A DNA stretch of 64,000 bases. Source: Phascolarctobacterium_A succinatutens_B (GTDB lineage: Bacteria; Bacillota; Negativicutes; Acidaminococcales; Acidaminococcaceae). The translations under genes and the position numbers were made by a program. Below, piece after piece: positions 61,542-64,000 of the stretch (its first letter is position 1; the number at the start of each line of letters is the position of its first letter). The stretch spans positions 1 through 64,000 of the forward strand of contig NZ_CAUDZA010000002.1 in the NCBI RefSeq assembly GCF_958453765.1, written 5' to 3'. The notes beneath the pieces are model-generated. The model was not told the DNA's origin, made no database searches, and worked only from the letters and a program-made list of their open reading frames with translations.

Positions 61542-63995
61542 ATGCTTGCATCTTTAGAATGGTTAAAACAATATGTAGATATTAACATCTCCGTTGCGGA
61601 GCTGTGCGATAAAATTACCCGTGTCGGCCTGGAGGTTGACACTGTAGAAAAGTTAGGCGAAGGCCTGGAGGGTGTTGTTACCGGTAAGGTTATGGAAATT
61701 CACCGTCATCCCGACAGCGACCATCTGTGGGTTTGCATGCTGGATTACGGCCAAGGCGGCGAGCCGGTGCAGATTCTTACCGGCGCGCAAAATGTACATC
61801 AATATGACATTGTGCCTGTTGCCGTAGTTGGCAGCGTACTGCCTCCGAGCGAGCGCAACCCGCAAGGCCTGAAGCTGAAAAAGGCTAAAATGCGCGGTCT
61901 TGATTCCTTCGGTATGCTGTGCAGTGCCGATGAGCTGGGTATTGAATCCAAGCTGCTGCTGCCGGAGCAAAGAAACGGCATCTTCATTCTGCCGGAAAAC
62001 ACTCCGATTGGCGTAGACATCAAAACCGTTTTAGGCTTGGATGATACCGTTATCGATATCGACCTGACCAGCAATCGTGCGGACTGCTTCAGCATTATCG
62101 GTTTAGCGCGTGAAATCAGCGCTATTACCGGCTGCCCGCTGAAAATGCCTGCTATGGACGTTAAGGAAGCTGCCGCAGGCAAGGCAAGCGATTATGTAAA
62201 CGTAAAAATTGACGCACCGGAGCTGTGCTCCCGCTTTGCTACCCGCGTGCTGAAGGACATCAAAATCATGCCTTCTCCCGAATGGATGCAGCGCCGTCTG
62301 CGTGCCTGCGGCGTGCGTCCCATCAGCAACGTAGTTGACGTTACCAACTATGTAATGCTGGAGCTGGGCCAGCCGATGCATGCTTATGATGCCGACAAGG
62401 TTGCCGGCCACACTCTGATCGTGCGCCGTGCTCAAGAGGGCGAAAAGCTTGTTACCCTCGACGGCAAGGAGCGTGAGCTGACCTCTGCTATGATTACCAT
62501 CGGTGATGCCGAAAAGGCTGCCGGTCTGGGCGGTGTTATGGGCGGCCTCTTGACCGAGGTTACTGACGAAACCAAGAACGTTATTCTGGAGGCTGCTTCC
62601 TTCCACGGTCCTTCCATCCGCCGCACCTCTCGTGCGCTGGGACTGCGCAGTGAAGCCAGCGGCCGCTTTGAGCGCGGTGTGGATACCATCCGCGACCATG
62701 ACGCTCTGAACCGTGCTGCTCATTTGCTGGAAGAAATGGGTGCCTGCGAAACCTTCAGCGGTATCGTAGAGGCTTATCCCGAAGAGCTGAAGCCGGCAGT
62801 AATCACCACTACCGCAGCAAAGATTAACGGCCGCATCGGCGTGAATATTGCTGAGGACGAAATGGTTGCTATTCTTACTAAATTGGGCTTCGGCGTAGAA
62901 GCAAAGGACGGCGAGCTGCTGATTACCGCTCCCACCTGGCGCCGTGATATCGACTGCGATGCCGATATCAGCGAAGAAATTGCGCGTATGCATGGCTATG
63001 ATTTCATCGAAAGCCATCAGCCGGAGCTGACCATCACCCAAGGCAGCCAGTCTGTGCTGGACGATGTAAAGGACGACGTACAGGATTACATGGTAGGCGC
63101 AGGCCTGAGCGAGATGATGACCTACAGCTTCATCAAGGCTAACGCTTACGATAAAATGCTGCTGCCGGCAGATGATGCACGCCGTAACTGCATCGAGCTG
63201 CTGAACCCGATTACCGACGCATTCTCCGTAATGCGCACCACCATGATTCCGAGCGCACTGCAGACTGCCTCCTTCAACCTGCGTAACCACAACAACAGTG
63301 TTGCCTTGTTTGAAATCGGCCGTATCTTCCTGCCGAAGGCACTGCCGCTGACCGAGGATCCCGCAGAGCGTCAGCTGCTGACCGCAGTACTGAGCGGCAG
63401 CCGCAAAGCACTCAACTGGTGCGACGATAAAGGCAACGTTGACTTCTATGATATGAAGGGCATCGTTGAAGGCCTGCTGGAAGCAATGCAGGTGAGCGAT
63501 TACACCATGACTCGCAGCCAACAGCCGTACCTGCATCCGGGCAAAAGCTGTGATATCGTTGTTAACGGCGAGGTTATCGGCTCCTTCGGTGAGGTGCACC
63601 CGGTAGTTCAGGAAAACTTTGAGCTGGATCAGGTTACCTACGTGCTGGAAATGGCCGTAGAGCCTTTGGTATCAAGTGCAACCGCTGTACCGCAATACAA
63701 GCATCTGCCTAAGTTCCCGAGCATGAGCCGTGATATTGCCGTTGTTGTTCCGGCAGAGGTAACCAATGCCGAGCTGGAGCAGGTTATCCGTGCGCATGCA
63801 GGCGAGCTGCTGCAGGGTGTGCGTGTATTTGATATCTATACCGGCAAGCAGGTTGCTGCAGGCTGCAAATCCATGGCCTTCAACCTGACTTATCAGGCTG
63901 CAGACCGCACCCTGACCGATGCTGAGGTTGATGCTTCCATGAAGAAGGTAATTGCTGAGGTTGCCGAAGCATATAAGGCTAAGCTGAGAGATTAA
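61542..63995 (+). CDS. pheT: Phenylalanyl-tRNA synthetase beta subunit
   Basis: 817 aa, complete, ending 5 nt before the window edge. Domains in order are an N-terminal SLEWLKQYVDI, an EMAP-like tRNA-binding domain (VVTGKVMEIHRHPDSDHLWVC), B3/B4 editing domain (ISNVVDVTNYVMLELGQPMHAYD), B5 with DLTSNRADCFS nearby, and a C-terminal ferredoxin-fold anticodon-binding domain (KFPSMSRDIAVVV). AAGGAGGATC precedes the ATG. It forms the heterotetramer with PheS. Confidence 0.97.
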   Translation: MLASLEWLKQYVDINISVAELCDKITRVGLEVDTVEKLGEGLEGVVTGKVMEIHRHPDSDHLWVCMLDYGQGGEPVQILTGAQNVHQYDIVPVAVVGSVLPPSERNPQGLKLKKAKMRGLDSFGMLCSADELGIESKLLLPEQRNGIFILPENTPIGVDIKTVLGLDDTVIDIDLTSNRADCFSIIGLAREISAITGCPLKMPAMDVKEAAAGKASDYVNVKIDAPELCSRFATRVLKDIKIMPSPEWMQRRLRACGVRPISNVVDVTNYVMLELGQPMHAYDADKVAGHTLIVRRAQEGEKLVTLDGKERELTSAMITIGDAEKAAGLGGVMGGLLTEVTDETKNVILEAASFHGPSIRRTSRALGLRSEASGRFERGVDTIRDHDALNRAAHLLEEMGACETFSGIVEAYPEELKPAVITTTAAKINGRIGVNIAEDEMVAILTKLGFGVEAKDGELLITAPTWRRDIDCDADISEEIARMHGYDFIESHQPELTITQGSQSVLDDVKDDVQDYMVGAGLSEMMTYSFIKANAYDKMLLPADDARRNCIELLNPITDAFSVMRTTMIPSALQTASFNLRNHNNSVALFEIGRIFLPKALPLTEDPAERQLLTAVLSGSRKALNWCDDKGNVDFYDMKGIVEGLLEAMQVSDYTMTRSQQPYLHPGKSCDIVVNGEVIGSFGEVHPVVQENFELDQVTYVLEMAVEPLVSSATAVPQYKHLPKFPSMSRDIAVVVPAEVTNAELEQVIRAHAGELLQGVRVFDIYTGKQVAAGCKSMAFNLTYQAADRTLTDAEVDASMKKVIAEVAEAYKAKLRD

Positions 63996-64000
63996 TTAAG

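Overview
The window reads as a chromosomal segment of an anaerobic Negativicute (Firmicutes with a Gram-negative envelope). Gene order and families are Firmicutes-like: hrcA-grpE-dnaK-dnaJ under CIRCE, infC-rpmI-rplT behind a leader attenuator, addB-addA, an RNase Y gene, and a T-box in front of pheST. There is nevertheless a TonB-dependent outer-membrane receptor (46642-48756), which only outer-membrane bacteria need, and a CobT-like pair recalling the ArsAB system of Sporomusa. I cannot fix the genus; Acidaminococcaceae/Phascolarctobacterium relatives are an inference only.

Layout. 1-2953: the trailer-side part of a type I-C-like CRISPR array followed by cas4-cas1-cas2. 3092-3904: a cysteine-rich tandem-repeat protein. 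4070-10831: addB and addA (RecBCD-like recombination nuclease), with addA cut by one in-frame amber codon. 10915-12036: an M20 peptidase. 12062-16271: an FMN-riboswitch-controlled riboflavin operon (ribD, ribE, ribBA), then ribH behind a palindrome-rich spacer. 16448-20775: hslO, recA-recX, rny. 20872-25020: a cobalamin-riboswitch operon for nucleotide-loop assembly (cobU, cobT, cobS, a divergent second CobT, cobC). 25407-27765: zinc-ribbon protein, short RecQ, UPF0173 hydrolase. 27964-32989: glucosaminidase, trmL, then a folate run (PTPS/queD, folE2, folP, folK) with no folB. 33205-37561: rpmB, recG, a VTT membrane protein, hemW. 37580-42682: heat-shock operon. 42697-45909: IF3/L35/L20, AEC transporter, rRNA/tRNA methyltransferase. 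45925-46304: four tRNA genes (Tyr, initiator Met, Thr, elongator Met). 46461-51755: an apparent heme capture and anaerobic heme-degradation cluster (TonB receptor, lipoprotein, HutW/ChuW/HmuW-type radical SAM enzyme, flavodoxin). 51895-57412: a dipeptide/oligopeptide ABC transporter. 57389-59968: two single-gene cassettes (DUF1016 nuclease and Fic protein), each bounded by its own direct repeats, between the transporter and pheST. 60030-63995: T-box, pheS, pheT.

Most genes are core metabolism under recognisable Firmicutes control elements. The parts most worth a second look are the Fic cassette (60-bp direct repeats carrying a palindrome that sits on the fic promoter), the DUF1016 cassette (26-bp exact duplication of the dppF 3' end), the amber-interrupted addA, the CRISPR repeats whose only variation keeps a GNRA tetraloop, the heme-degradation cluster, and the CobT pair. 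Several intergenic regions hold long imperfect palindromes, two of which belong to one family.
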